Below, one piece after another: positions 41,047 through 47,678 of a stretch of 49,768 nt of DNA (positions within the stretch are counted from its first letter, which is position 1; each line of letters opens with the position of its first letter). The notes under the pieces are model-generated. The model had not been told where the DNA came from, did no database searches, and worked only from the letters and a program-made list of their open reading frames with translations. The stretch spans positions 1 through 49,768 of the forward strand of contig JADJPD010000031.1 of the NCBI GenBank assembly GCA_016713435.1. Direction: 5' to 3'. This stretch comes from Gemmatimonadota bacterium. Lineage in GTDB: Bacteria; Gemmatimonadota; Gemmatimonadetes; Gemmatimonadales; GWC2-71-9. Position numbers and translations under genes: made by a program.

Positions 41047-41414
41047 AGCGGGACTCCCCAGCGAGAAGTGAGGTGGAGGTGACGGTGGATCTCGAGGCCC
41101 TTGCCATTCGAGCCCACGTAGATGCGCTGGCCTTCGCGATCGGTGTCGCGGCACCAGAGGTAGCGGGACCAGGTGGGACTCTCCGGGAAGCGCACGTAGA
41201 GGTCGGCCAGCTGGACCGCGGTGGGGAGGTCACCCATCCACTGCTTGGGCACCTCCGGAAACGACAGCACGCCGGAAGGCAGCGGCAGCGGATCCACGGA
41301 CAGCGTCCGCTGCAGCGGCGTGTCCATGAACGGCTCGTCCTCGAACCAGTCCTGCCGGTAGAAGAGGTCCGGGTGGTCCCGGCGCAGGGTGCGGAGCGTG
41401 ATCAGGTCGAGCAT
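41037..41414 (-). CDS. Hypothetical protein, 125 aa
   Basis: ATG at 41414; an alternative GTG lies six bases upstream. Overlaps the GroES-like start by 10 nt. Sequence MLDLITLRTLRRDHPDLFYR, SGVLSFPEVPKQWMGDLPTA, VQLADLYVRFPESPTWSRYL, WCRDTDREGQRIYVGSNGKG looks globular and conserved but I do not recognise it. Confidence 0.55.
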   Translation of the reverse strand: MLDLITLRTLRRDHPDLFYRQDWFEDEPFMDTPLQRTLSVDPLPLPSGVLSFPEVPKQWMGDLPTAVQLADLYVRFPESPTWSRYLWCRDTDREGQRIYVGSNGKGLEIHRHLHLTSRWGVPLWL

Positions 41415-41566
41415 CGACACGGCTCCCGGCGGCCCTTCGTCATGCAGCCGCACCGCGGGCAGAGCGTGCCCTGGCACGCGCCCGCGAAGAGGTCCTGGAA
41501 CGCCCAGCCGCCGAGGACCGCGATCGCGACCGCGAGCAGCAGGTGCACGAGGCGATGCGTGGTCAT
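41402..41566 (-). CDS. Cys-rich single-span protein, 54 aa
   Basis: ATG overlaps the upstream stop. Hydrophobic helix HLLLAVAIAVLGGWAFQDLF, then CQGTLCPRCGCMTKGRREPC: a possible zinc knuckle or disulfide cluster after the membrane. Stop overlaps the next gene by 13 nt. Function unknown. Confidence 0.5.
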   Translation of the reverse strand: MTTHRLVHLLLAVAIAVLGGWAFQDLFAGACQGTLCPRCGCMTKGRREPCRCST

Positions 41567-41724
41567 CGAAAGGTCCCCGGCGCGAAGCAGAGTCCGTGCG
41601 TGGGCTCGCCGCCGCGGTGGCGGCATGCCCGCTCGCGCTGCACGGCGCTCACCATGACGGCCGCCATGAACGCGACCAGGATCAGGAGGAGGGCGATGGA
41701 CGCCCAGTCCGAGTTCCGCCTCAT
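41563..41724 (-). CDS. Single-span membrane protein, 53 aa
   Basis: ATG overlaps the YdcF-like stop. Hydrophobic segment WASIALLLILVAFMAAVMVS, then a basic Cys/His tail (RERACRHRGGEPTHGLCF). Coupled in both directions. Function unknown. Confidence 0.5.
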   Translation of the reverse strand: MRRNSDWASIALLLILVAFMAAVMVSAVQRERACRHRGGEPTHGLCFAPGTFR

Positions 41725-42338
41725 CGTCCCTCCCACCGCTTGAAGTACTCGAGCCCCTCAGCGTAGGTCGCGCAGTGCCCGAGCGCCTGGTACTCGGCGA
41801 TCTTCACGCCCTCCACGTGGAAGAGCTGCGCGCGCGTGCGATCGCCGCCGGGCGGACATTCGTCCCAGCGGGACTGCGACGCAGCCACGGGGATGATCCG
41901 GATCCGGGCCACCGTCGCCGCGGGATCCCGCCACAGCCGCTCGAGCTCCCTGAGCCGCGCCAGGAACGTCAGGAACGCCCGGGGCAGGTGATAGCTCGAG
42001 GCCACCAGGAGCAGCGTGTGGGCGTCCCGCTGGTCGGCGGCGAGCAACGTCTCCACGGCCTGCTGCCGGGTGTTCTGGCTCGCGTCCTCCCGCACGATGC
42101 GGTCCGGCGCGAGTCCAGCCGCGATCGCGTCGGCCTCGAGCTGCCGGGCGCCCAGGATCGCCGGCGGCTCGTGGCGCCCGCCGGCCAGGCAGAGCAGAGG
42201 CGCCCCGCCCTGACGGAACAGCTGCAGGCCCAGCTCGAGCCGGGCGGCGGCGTCTTCGCCGGCGAGCACGACGACTAGGTCGGCGCGGCGCAGCGGCTGA
42301 GTGAAGAGCTGGGCGAGGAAAAGATCGCGGTCGGTCAT
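41721..42338 (-). CDS. YdcF/DUF218-like protein
   Basis: 205 aa. Family pattern: RADLVVVLAGEDAAARLELG, LQLFRQGGAPLLCLAGGRH, and DASQNTRQQAVETLLAADQR, then LLLVASSYHLPRAFLTFLAR. The S-x-N-T-R and S-x-x-H-x-x-R-A motifs are intact. DUF218 proteins (YdcF, ElyC, SanA) bind nucleotides or act in envelope glycan metabolism. It sits between sugar genes (ATGA coupling to the synthase), so it may be a hydrolase or carrier in this pathway; role not established. Confidence 0.75.
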   Translation of the reverse strand: MTDRDLFLAQLFTQPLRRADLVVVLAGEDAAARLELGLQLFRQGGAPLLCLAGGRHEPPAILGARQLEADAIAAGLAPDRIVREDASQNTRQQAVETLLAADQRDAHTLLLVASSYHLPRAFLTFLARLRELERLWRDPAATVARIRIIPVAASQSRWDECPPGGDRTRAQLFHVEGVKIAEYQALGHCATYAEGLEYFKRWEGR

Positions 42339-43126
42339 GCGGCGAGCGCCCTCCAGGCATCGACGATGTTGTCCAGCGCGTCGCTCAGCTCCTCCGGCGT
42401 GAACGACACCTCCGCCTCGAGCTCGGAACGGTCGTTGTCGTCCAGCTGGCCGTGCACCTCCACCACCGACGCGCCGGCGAGCACGGCGAACGCCGGCGCC
42501 TTCGGGTCGCGCCCGTGGTAGCTGAAACCGTCATAATTGGTGGTGCCGTAGCCACTCCGACGGAGGTTGGCCAGGTGCAGCGCCGACTGGGGGTAGCCAG
42601 GCGGGCAGTACAGTTGCAGGCCTTGCGGGTAGGTCCAGGGCGGTGCGAACTCCGTGGGGCAGCTGCGGATCACTGGCTTGCCGGTGCCCTCCACCAGCTC
42701 CCGCAGAGGCCGATTCCCGAACTCCATCGCCGCGAGCTTGTACGCCGGGCACCCCGCCGCCTCACAGGCTGCCAGCGACTCCTCACCGAACACCGAGGCG
42801 AAGAGCGGAAGCCCGATCATGCGTGCGTGCCCGAACAACTGGGACAGCCAGGCCAGCGGCGTCTGGGCCTTCGTGTAGAGCTGGTGCATCGACCAGCCCT
42901 GAGCGCCCCAGGGATCGGGAGCCGGGCCGTCGCCACGCAGCGCCACGAGTTCATCTGGAGTGTAGGCCTGCAGCTTTGCGGCCGTCACGCCGAGCCACTT
43001 CATCGTGTCGAGCAGCTTGATGGCGCGCTGATAGCTCCCATTGTGGTTGTTGCTCAGGTCGACGATCAGCGCGGGGGGCGCGCCGGCGCCGAGCGTGATA
43101 CCGTCGAAGGCAATGGTGCGGATCAT
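42335..43126 (-). CDS. Nonulosonic acid synthase (PseI/NeuB-like), SAF domain absent
   Basis: 263 aa from ATG 43126 (ATGA overlap with the dehydratase). TIM-barrel features: PALIVDLSNNHNGSYQRAIK, VTAAKLQAYTPDEL, GLPLFASVFGEESLAACEAA, AYKLAAMEFGNRPLRELVEG, GKPVIRSCPTEF, GASVVEVHGQLDDNDRSELE. NeuB/PseI condense phosphoenolpyruvate with a six-carbon amino sugar. Family members average about 340 aa and have a C-terminal antifreeze-like (SAF) domain; here the stop follows the barrel, so the dimer-swapped lid is missing. Function as a synthase is likely but altered. Confidence 0.85.
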   Translation of the reverse strand: MIRTIAFDGITLGAGAPPALIVDLSNNHNGSYQRAIKLLDTMKWLGVTAAKLQAYTPDELVALRGDGPAPDPWGAQGWSMHQLYTKAQTPLAWLSQLFGHARMIGLPLFASVFGEESLAACEAAGCPAYKLAAMEFGNRPLRELVEGTGKPVIRSCPTEFAPPWTYPQGLQLYCPPGYPQSALHLANLRRSGYGTTNYDGFSYHGRDPKAPAFAVLAGASVVEVHGQLDDNDRSELEAEVSFTPEELSDALDNIVDAWRALAA

Positions 43127-44055
43127 CCGACCTCCTGCAGCAGGGTCTTGAGTTCCACGAACGAGAGCCGCCGGGCCCGGTCGCTCGAGTGCGGTTCGTC
43201 CAGCTCGTCCGGCGGGGGATCCCCGGCGCGCGCGACGAAGTAGGTCCCCACGCGCCGAAACAGGTGCATCTCCTCCGGGCCGATCATCGCCTCGTGCTTC
43301 TTCTCGCCCGGCCGCGGGGCGCTGCAGTGCCACGTGCGCGCCATGGCGCCGGCGAGGTCGCCCAGGCGGTAGGCCGGCAGGTCGGGCACCACGAGCTCGC
43401 CGCCCTCCATCGTGGCAATCGTCCAGGCCACCAGCTGCACCGCCTCGTCCATCCGCATCCAGTACCGGGTCATCTCCGGATCCGTCACGAAGATCCGCTC
43501 GCCGCGCCGGAGGGCCTCGCGCCACACCGGGATCACGCTCCCCCGGCTGCCGGCCACGTTGCCATAGCGCGTCACGGCGCAGCGCGGCCCCGTACGCCCG
43601 CGCTTCGCCTGAGCGGCCAGCATCTGCTTCTCGGCAAGCAGTTTCGAGGCGCCGTAGGCGTTGAGCGGGGCGCAGGCCTTGTCGGTGCTGAGGAGGACGA
43701 CCTTCTGCACCTGGGCATCGGTGGCCGCCTCGATGACGTTCATCGTGCCGACGACGTTGGTCTTCACGCACTCGTCCGCGTCGACCTCGGCGACCTCCAC
43801 CCGCTTGAGCGCGGCCGCGTGCACCACGACCTCGACCTCCTGCATGGCGCGGTACAGGCGATCGCGATCCCGGACGTCGCCGACCATGAACCGCAGGCGG
43901 CCGTCGTGGGCGAAGGCCTCGCGCATCGCGGCCTGCTTGGCCTCATCGCGCGAGAGGATGGCCACGCGCTCGGCGCCGGCGTCGAGCAGGTGGCGGGCGA
44001 AGGCCTGGCCGAAGGAGCCGGTCCCGCCGGTGATCAGGTAGCTCGTATGGGTCAT
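43123..44055 (-). CDS. UDP-sugar 4,6-dehydratase/epimerase (PseB-like)
   Basis: 310 aa from ATG 44055. Extended SDR: YLITGGTGSFGQAFARHLLD (NAD loop), AALKRVEVAEVDADECVKTN (catalytic Lys context), LLSTDKACAPLNAYGASKLL (active-site region and YxxxK), CAVTRYGNVAGSRGSVIPVW. This is the PseB/FlaA1/CapD class, which converts UDP-GlcNAc to the 4-keto-6-deoxy sugar that PseC then aminates. First step of pseudaminic acid synthesis. Precedes the synthase in the operon. Confidence 0.87.
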   Translation of the reverse strand: MTHTSYLITGGTGSFGQAFARHLLDAGAERVAILSRDEAKQAAMREAFAHDGRLRFMVGDVRDRDRLYRAMQEVEVVVHAAALKRVEVAEVDADECVKTNVVGTMNVIEAATDAQVQKVVLLSTDKACAPLNAYGASKLLAEKQMLAAQAKRGRTGPRCAVTRYGNVAGSRGSVIPVWREALRRGERIFVTDPEMTRYWMRMDEAVQLVAWTIATMEGGELVVPDLPAYRLGDLAGAMARTWHCSAPRPGEKKHEAMIGPEEMHLFRRVGTYFVARAGDPPPDELDEPHSSDRARRLSFVELKTLLQEVG

Positions 44056-44387
44056 GGGGTCGTGGGGGTGAGGGCGGCCCGCACCAGGAACACCGTCTCG
44101 AGCTCGGCGAGCTGCTTGGGCGTGACGACCAGCAGCCGCCATCCGAGCGCTGCGCCGGCGTTACGCTTTTCGTGATCCTTCACGATGCCCGATCCGCGGC
44201 CGTGCTTGCCGCGCGTCCAGACGCCGCCGTCCACCTCGAGCGCGAGCTTCTGCTCAGGCCAGGCGAAATCCCAGCGCCACTTCCGCTCGGGGTGGAAGCG
44301 GTGCTCCTGCACGGGCACGGGGACGCCGTAGGCCTGGCAGAGCCGGGTGAAGAGGCCGTGGCGGGTCATGGGGGCGGTGGCGCTCAC
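44052..44387 (-). CDS. Vsr/DUF559-like endonuclease
   Basis: 111 aa; GTG start by GTGA overlap, ATG 18 nt later also possible. PD-(D/E)XK-like: RFHPERKWRWDFAWPEQKLA, LEVDGGVWTRGKHGRGSGIV, and GWRLLVVTPKQLAELETVFL. The pattern W-R-x-D-F-A-W and E-x-D-G fits phage Vsr-like nucleases. Possibly debranching or host-DNA degradation. It is coupled to the sugar gene downstream but not necessarily related to it. Confidence 0.78.
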   Translation of the reverse strand: MSATAPMTRHGLFTRLCQAYGVPVPVQEHRFHPERKWRWDFAWPEQKLALEVDGGVWTRGKHGRGSGIVKDHEKRNAGAALGWRLLVVTPKQLAELETVFLVRAALTPTTP

Positions 44388-44674
44388 CCCTCCCCCCTCG
44401 CGCGGATGGCGGCGGCGGCAAGCGCCTGCATGATCTGGTCGGCCGCCCACGCCTCACGCGACCACATGCCGGGCTCAGGTGACGGCAGGGTCAGGAAGTG
44501 CTCGAACCGTTCGCGCACCACGGCCAGCATCGCCTCCCGTTCCTCCCGCACCGCGCGTCGGACCATCGCCTCGGCGGGGCCGGGGTCGCCCATGGCGTCG
44601 CGCTGGGCCTCGGCGGCGCGTTCGGCGAGGCGCTGCTGGTGGATGCTGGCCCCGATGGCTTCGATGCGGTCCAT
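44384..44674 (-). CDS. Helical hypothetical protein, 96 aa
   Basis: ATG one base into the upstream stop (TGATG). Long amphipathic helices (ASIHQQRLAERAAEAQRDAM, MVRRAVREEREAMLAVVRER), ending in AWAADQIMQALAAAAIRARG. Unknown function. Confidence 0.55.
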   Translation of the reverse strand: MDRIEAIGASIHQQRLAERAAEAQRDAMGDPGPAEAMVRRAVREEREAMLAVVRERFEHFLTLPSPEPGMWSREAWAADQIMQALAAAAIRARGEG

Positions 44675-44868
44675 CACGCGCCTCCCTTCCCGCCGCGCGG
44701 GGCGGTTGCAGCGTACCACTTCTGCACTCGCCGCACGGCCCTGTCGCGCTCCGCCTCGGACAGGAAGCCGTGGACGTGGAGCATCCGCACGCAGTCCATC
44801 ACGCGCTCGGCGTTGTCGCCGCCTTCCCACGTTACCGCCGTTTTGTGCGGCTGTAGCTTCGTACTCAC
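44674..44868 (-). CDS. Small hypothetical protein, 64 aa
   Basis: GTG start in an overlap with the preceding TGA. Contains HKTAVTWEGGDNAERVMDCV and RMLHVHGFLSEAERDRAVRR; basic C-terminus. Fold probably helical. Unknown. Confidence 0.55.
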   Translation of the reverse strand: MSTKLQPHKTAVTWEGGDNAERVMDCVRMLHVHGFLSEAERDRAVRRVQKWYAATAPRGGKGGA

Positions 44869-45107
44869 ACCCCCTCCTTTCGTGCGGCGTCCGGGGCGAG
44901 CGCCGCGCGGGCGATGTTCCGCAGTCGCTCGATGCACCGCACCCACGGTGTCACGGTCAGGGCACCGTAGTCCTCGCGCGTCATGCCGACGGCAACCGTC
45001 TCCAGCGCCCCCTCCAGCCGCGCCACGCGGGCGCGGAGGGCGGAGAGTTCTGCTAGTACTACCGGGAAGCAATCGCCGTCCGGGGCGTGGCGCAGCCCGC
45101 ACGTCAC
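44865..45107 (-). CDS. Small protein with N-terminal Cys/His motif, 80 aa
   Basis: GTG start in a GTGA overlap. VTCGLRHAPDGDCFPVVLAE (C, H, C) could bind metal, followed by a coiled segment LSALRARVARLEGALETVA and a helical tail. Unknown role. Confidence 0.55.
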   Translation of the reverse strand: MTCGLRHAPDGDCFPVVLAELSALRARVARLEGALETVAVGMTREDYGALTVTPWVRCIERLRNIARAALAPDAARKEGV

Positions 45108-45559
45108 GCAGTCACCTCCCAGAGCAGCCGCTCGTGCGGCTCGCTCCGGTCCACCCGGGGCCGCGCCTTGCTGGCTTCCTCCCAGCTCCTGGCCTCCCGC
45201 TTCGCCACGCATTTCCATCCCACGCCTCGCAGACTCGCGCCGCTCTCGTCGGTGCGCGTGTAGGTGATGAGCCGCCGGTACCCGAGCGCAAACGTCGCTC
45301 GCTGGGCGGCCCCGTAGAGCATCGACGGCACGTTGCGGGAGCCATCGGTCACGCAGCGCGTGACCTCGAGCGTCCACCCGTCGTCGTAGGCACGCGCGAC
45401 AGGACGGCCCACCACGATGGCCCCGCAGACCGCGCCTGCCCGCATCGCCCCGACCGCGAACTTGTAACCGGGCACGGGCTGGTGATGGCGATGCCACCGC
45501 CTCACCAATTCGTTCGCCTCAGCCAGCGAGAGGGGGCAGAGCGACAGGCGCTCACTCAT
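45104..45559 (-). CDS. XF1762-like GNAT-related protein
   Basis: 151 aa. Conserved core: PLSLAEANELVRRWHRHHQP, GAVCGAIVVGRPVARAYDDG, WTLEVTRCVTDGSRNVPSML, YGAAQRATFALGYRRLITYT, TDESGASLRGVGWKCVAKRE. This is the XF1762/phage GNAT-like family. Its acetyl acceptor is unknown. Because an acetyltransferase (PseH) is needed for pseudaminic acid and none is otherwise present, it is a candidate for that step, but the family is also common in phages without sugar genes. Confidence 0.75.
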   Translation of the reverse strand: MSERLSLCPLSLAEANELVRRWHRHHQPVPGYKFAVGAMRAGAVCGAIVVGRPVARAYDDGWTLEVTRCVTDGSRNVPSMLYGAAQRATFALGYRRLITYTRTDESGASLRGVGWKCVAKREARSWEEASKARPRVDRSEPHERLLWEVTA

Positions 45560-45704
45560 CCTGTCCCCCCTTGCGGTAGTGGTGAGGCAGCAGGCCCCAC
45601 GCGAGCACGACCGCGCCCGCCCCGGCCCACAGCCCGGCCACGCCAGCGAACACGCTGGCCACGACGGCGGCGAGGATCGCGGCCCCGGCCCAGTCAGCGG
45701 ACAT
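45552..45704 (-). CDS. Single-span hydrophobic peptide, 50 aa
   Basis: ATG at 45704, ten bases into the end of the upstream gene; stop overlaps the next ATG by 8 nt. Hydrophobic region WAGAAILAAVVASVFAGVAG and AGAGAVVLAWGLLPHHYRKG. Two helices possible. A membrane peptide of unknown role, possibly holin-like but far from the lysis genes. Confidence 0.5.
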   Translation of the reverse strand: MSADWAGAAILAAVVASVFAGVAGLWAGAGAVVLAWGLLPHHYRKGGQDE

Positions 45705-46428
45705 CCTGGCCTCCCGGGGCGCGGGTGAGGGCGTTCAGCGCGGCGGCCACGGCGCGGGCATCGGCCTCGGACCACTGCGCCATGCGGTCGGTACGATGCC
45801 GGAGGGTCCACTCTAGGCCGTTGAAGTGGGGATACCACGGCCCCTCCGCGCTCGGCCCCGGCGCGGGGGGCTTGGCCTTGTCCCAGCAGGCGTCGCAGAC
45901 CGTGAACGTGGTGCCGCCCTCGGCCTTGGTGCGGAGCTTCCCGCACTCAACACAGGGGTATGTCGGTTCCGTCTCCGGCGCGGGGGTGGCGGGGAGGGCG
46001 CGGCGAATGGCGTCCGTGATGCGCTCGCAGAACTCGTCCACCGTGACGAGCAGTGCCGGGGTATCCTCGACCGGCTTCGTGGCCGTCTCCATCACGTCCT
46101 CGACCGCCGCCAGAATCGCCTCCCGCATCGCCTCCACGCTTTCGGTCGTATAGGCCATCTGTGCCGCAAGCGTGAACTCTGTCTGCTCCAACCGCTTCCG
46201 CAGCCGCTCGGCCTCGGCCTGGGCGGCATCCGCCCGCGCGGTCGCGGCGGCCAGCGCGGCGAGTACCGTGTCACGCTCCGTGACGCTCAGGTAGATCGCA
46301 GGCTCCACCAAGACCCACGGGCCATCGCCGCGCTTCCCTGAGCACGGCTGCCGCACTTCCTTCCGGCGCAGGATGGCTTCCGCCTCCCCCTCCGGCGGCG
46401 CGGCGGGGGCGTTCTCGCGCTCGCTCAT
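45694..46428 (-). CDS. Coiled-coil and zinc-ribbon protein, 244 aa
   Basis: ATG overlaps the upstream stop. Long coiled coil at about 50-125 (ATARADAAQAEAERLRKRLE, ESVEAMREAILAAVEDVMET), then YPCVECGKLRTKAEGG and VCDACWDKA, a C-x2-C / C-x2-C ribbon, and a WYPHFNGLEWTLRHRTDRMA segment. Probably a DNA-binding or adaptor protein. Unknown. Confidence 0.6.
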   Translation of the reverse strand: MSERENAPAAPPEGEAEAILRRKEVRQPCSGKRGDGPWVLVEPAIYLSVTERDTVLAALAAATARADAAQAEAERLRKRLEQTEFTLAAQMAYTTESVEAMREAILAAVEDVMETATKPVEDTPALLVTVDEFCERITDAIRRALPATPAPETEPTYPCVECGKLRTKAEGGTTFTVCDACWDKAKPPAPGPSAEGPWYPHFNGLEWTLRHRTDRMAQWSEADARAVAAALNALTRAPGGQDVR

Positions 46429-46700
46429 GCCGCCCCTCCATCGGTGAGCCGCTTGACCTCCTTGGGGACACTGGCCAGATACCACAGGTCCTCGTCCTCG
46501 ATGCGGCACAGCATCGTCACGCGGCCCAAGTCGCGCATCGCATCGGCGTACTGCTGCGCCCGCTCCCACCAGCGCACGACCTCCGATTGCGACGCCTTGC
46601 CCGAAAGTTCCAAGACACTCGGCCCGGACACGTTCACGTCGTACAGCGTCAGCGGCTCCGGCGCGGGAGCAGGAGCGGGCGCCGTCGTCTTCTTGGCCAT
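46425..46700 (-). CDS. Hypothetical protein, 91 aa
   Basis: ATG start; a Lys/Ala/Pro N-tail (KKTTAPAPAPAPEP) then LYDVNVSGPSVLELSGKASQ and VVRWWERAQQYADAMRDLGR, LCRIEDEDLWYLASVP. Compact globular protein without a recognised family. Confidence 0.55.
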   Translation of the reverse strand: MAKKTTAPAPAPAPEPLTLYDVNVSGPSVLELSGKASQSEVVRWWERAQQYADAMRDLGRVTMLCRIEDEDLWYLASVPKEVKRLTDGGAA

Positions 46701-46702
46701 CG

Positions 46703-47116
46703 TCAGTTCCCTCCCTCGGTGAGCCGCGCCAGCAGGGCGGCGCGGAGGGCGGCGGGTTTCCGCACGCCACCAGAATCCAGCACGTCATCGAACACGACAA
46801 CCTCCACATCATCGTCGCTCAGCGCCCCCACGGCGGCGGTGATGTCGCGCCGCTGCGCCTCCATGGCGCCACGCTTTGATTCTTCCGACAACGAATCCCA
46901 CGCTCCGGGGCGGACGCCGTCCATTCGGGCTCGCGCCGCCGCCTCCAGCGGCGTCACCACCGGCGCGGGCGGGAGCGTCACGCCACGCTTGAGCAGTTCT
47001 TCCGCGAGCATCCGCGTCGAGAACGTGCCGAACACTCCCGGCATCGCCCGCTTGTCCGCCGCTTCCCGCAGTAGCTCCGCCAGCCGCGCCACCGCCGCGT
47101 CGTCCGTTGCGCTCAT
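46703..47116 (-). CDS. Hypothetical protein, 137 aa
   Basis: ATG overlaps the upstream stop. Mostly helical (AAVARLAELLREAADKRAMP, EAAARARMDGVRPGAWDSLS), acidic strand at DDDVEVVVFDDVLDSGGVRK. No family recognised. Confidence 0.55.
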   Translation of the reverse strand: MSATDDAAVARLAELLREAADKRAMPGVFGTFSTRMLAEELLKRGVTLPPAPVVTPLEAAARARMDGVRPGAWDSLSEESKRGAMEAQRRDITAAVGALSDDDVEVVVFDDVLDSGGVRKPAALRAALLARLTEGGN

Positions 47117-47328
47117 CGCGCACCTCCCGGCACGCACTTGTGCCGCACCACGGTCCGCAGGCTGTCGCCGGCGGTGAGGTCGGCGGCGAACCGCTGCTCG
47201 CACTGGCGGGCATGGTGCCGGAGGGCGCGTTCCTGGCGCAGCTGGTGGCCGTGCGCCGCCAGCGCCGCCAGCAGGCCGGCCGCCAGGAGCGTGAGGACGG
47301 GGAACCACGGGGAGAGACGGCGGCTCAC
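47113..47328 (-). CDS. Single-span membrane protein, 71 aa
   Basis: GTG start in a GTGA overlap. Hydrophobic helix WFPVLTLLAAGLLAALAAHG (about 8-27), then basic helix with His/Arg (QERALRHHARQCEQRF) and a Cys tail. Unknown. Confidence 0.5.
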   Translation of the reverse strand: MSRRLSPWFPVLTLLAAGLLAALAAHGHQLRQERALRHHARQCEQRFAADLTAGDSLRTVVRHKCVPGGAR

Positions 47329-47525
47329 GCGGTCGCTCCCTTCGTCCGGGTGCGACGCCAGGGCCGACGCTCGCGGATGGGCGTGGGGGCGCCGGGGCCA
47401 GGCACGGCGCGGTGCCAGGCGAGCCGCTGCTCATGCTTCTTGGCGGCTCGAACAAGCACGCGCTCCATGCGCGCGGCCTTCAGGCAGCGTGCGCGGAAGG
47501 AGAAGTCGGGAAAGCCGCGGCTCAC
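47325..47525 (-). CDS. Small basic protein, 66 aa, first gene of the late operon
   Basis: GTG at 47525, GGAGG six bases upstream. Very basic (RARCLKAARMERVLVRAAKK, TPIRERRPWRRTRTKGATA). Could bind nucleic acid. It begins right after the 153-nt gap behind the integrase, so the late promoter is probably just upstream. Confidence 0.55.
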   Translation of the reverse strand: MSRGFPDFSFRARCLKAARMERVLVRAAKKHEQRLAWHRAVPGPGAPTPIRERRPWRRTRTKGATA

Positions 47526-47678
47526 CGGGCACCTCCGGTAAGCGGTACCACAGGCGGTACCACAGCCGCCGCACGTGGGCACGGCTCGGCACGGCTCGCC
47601 GCGTGGTGCCCGAAGGCCCCCCCCTCGGAAGTGTGGTCAGTCCGGGAGGTTGGAAAACGGCCCCCAGAACTCAAAAGG
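47526..47678. other. Gap after integrase: candidate att/promoter region
   Basis: 153 nt with no ORF of note. Contains the GGTACC double box (47543-47561), a tandem GGCACGGCTC x2 (47578-47597) and, across the integrase stop, ACTCAA-N8-TTGAGT (near 47670-47688), a weak stem without a good T-tract. A phage attachment site and a late promoter would both be expected here. No tRNA match was seen. Confidence 0.45.
47543..47561. repeat. Direct repeat copy 1, CGGTACCACAGGCGGTACC
   Basis: Nineteen bases made of two GGTACC palindromes separated by six bases. The identical 19-mer recurs 196 bp away inside the 3' end of the integrase gene. Possible integrase arm-type or accessory sites. Confidence 0.7.

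Noticed and set aside
40535..41233. Longer frame upstream of the lipoprotein
   Set aside because: The extension is out-of-frame sequence over the GroES-like gene; the GTG with signal peptide is the better start.
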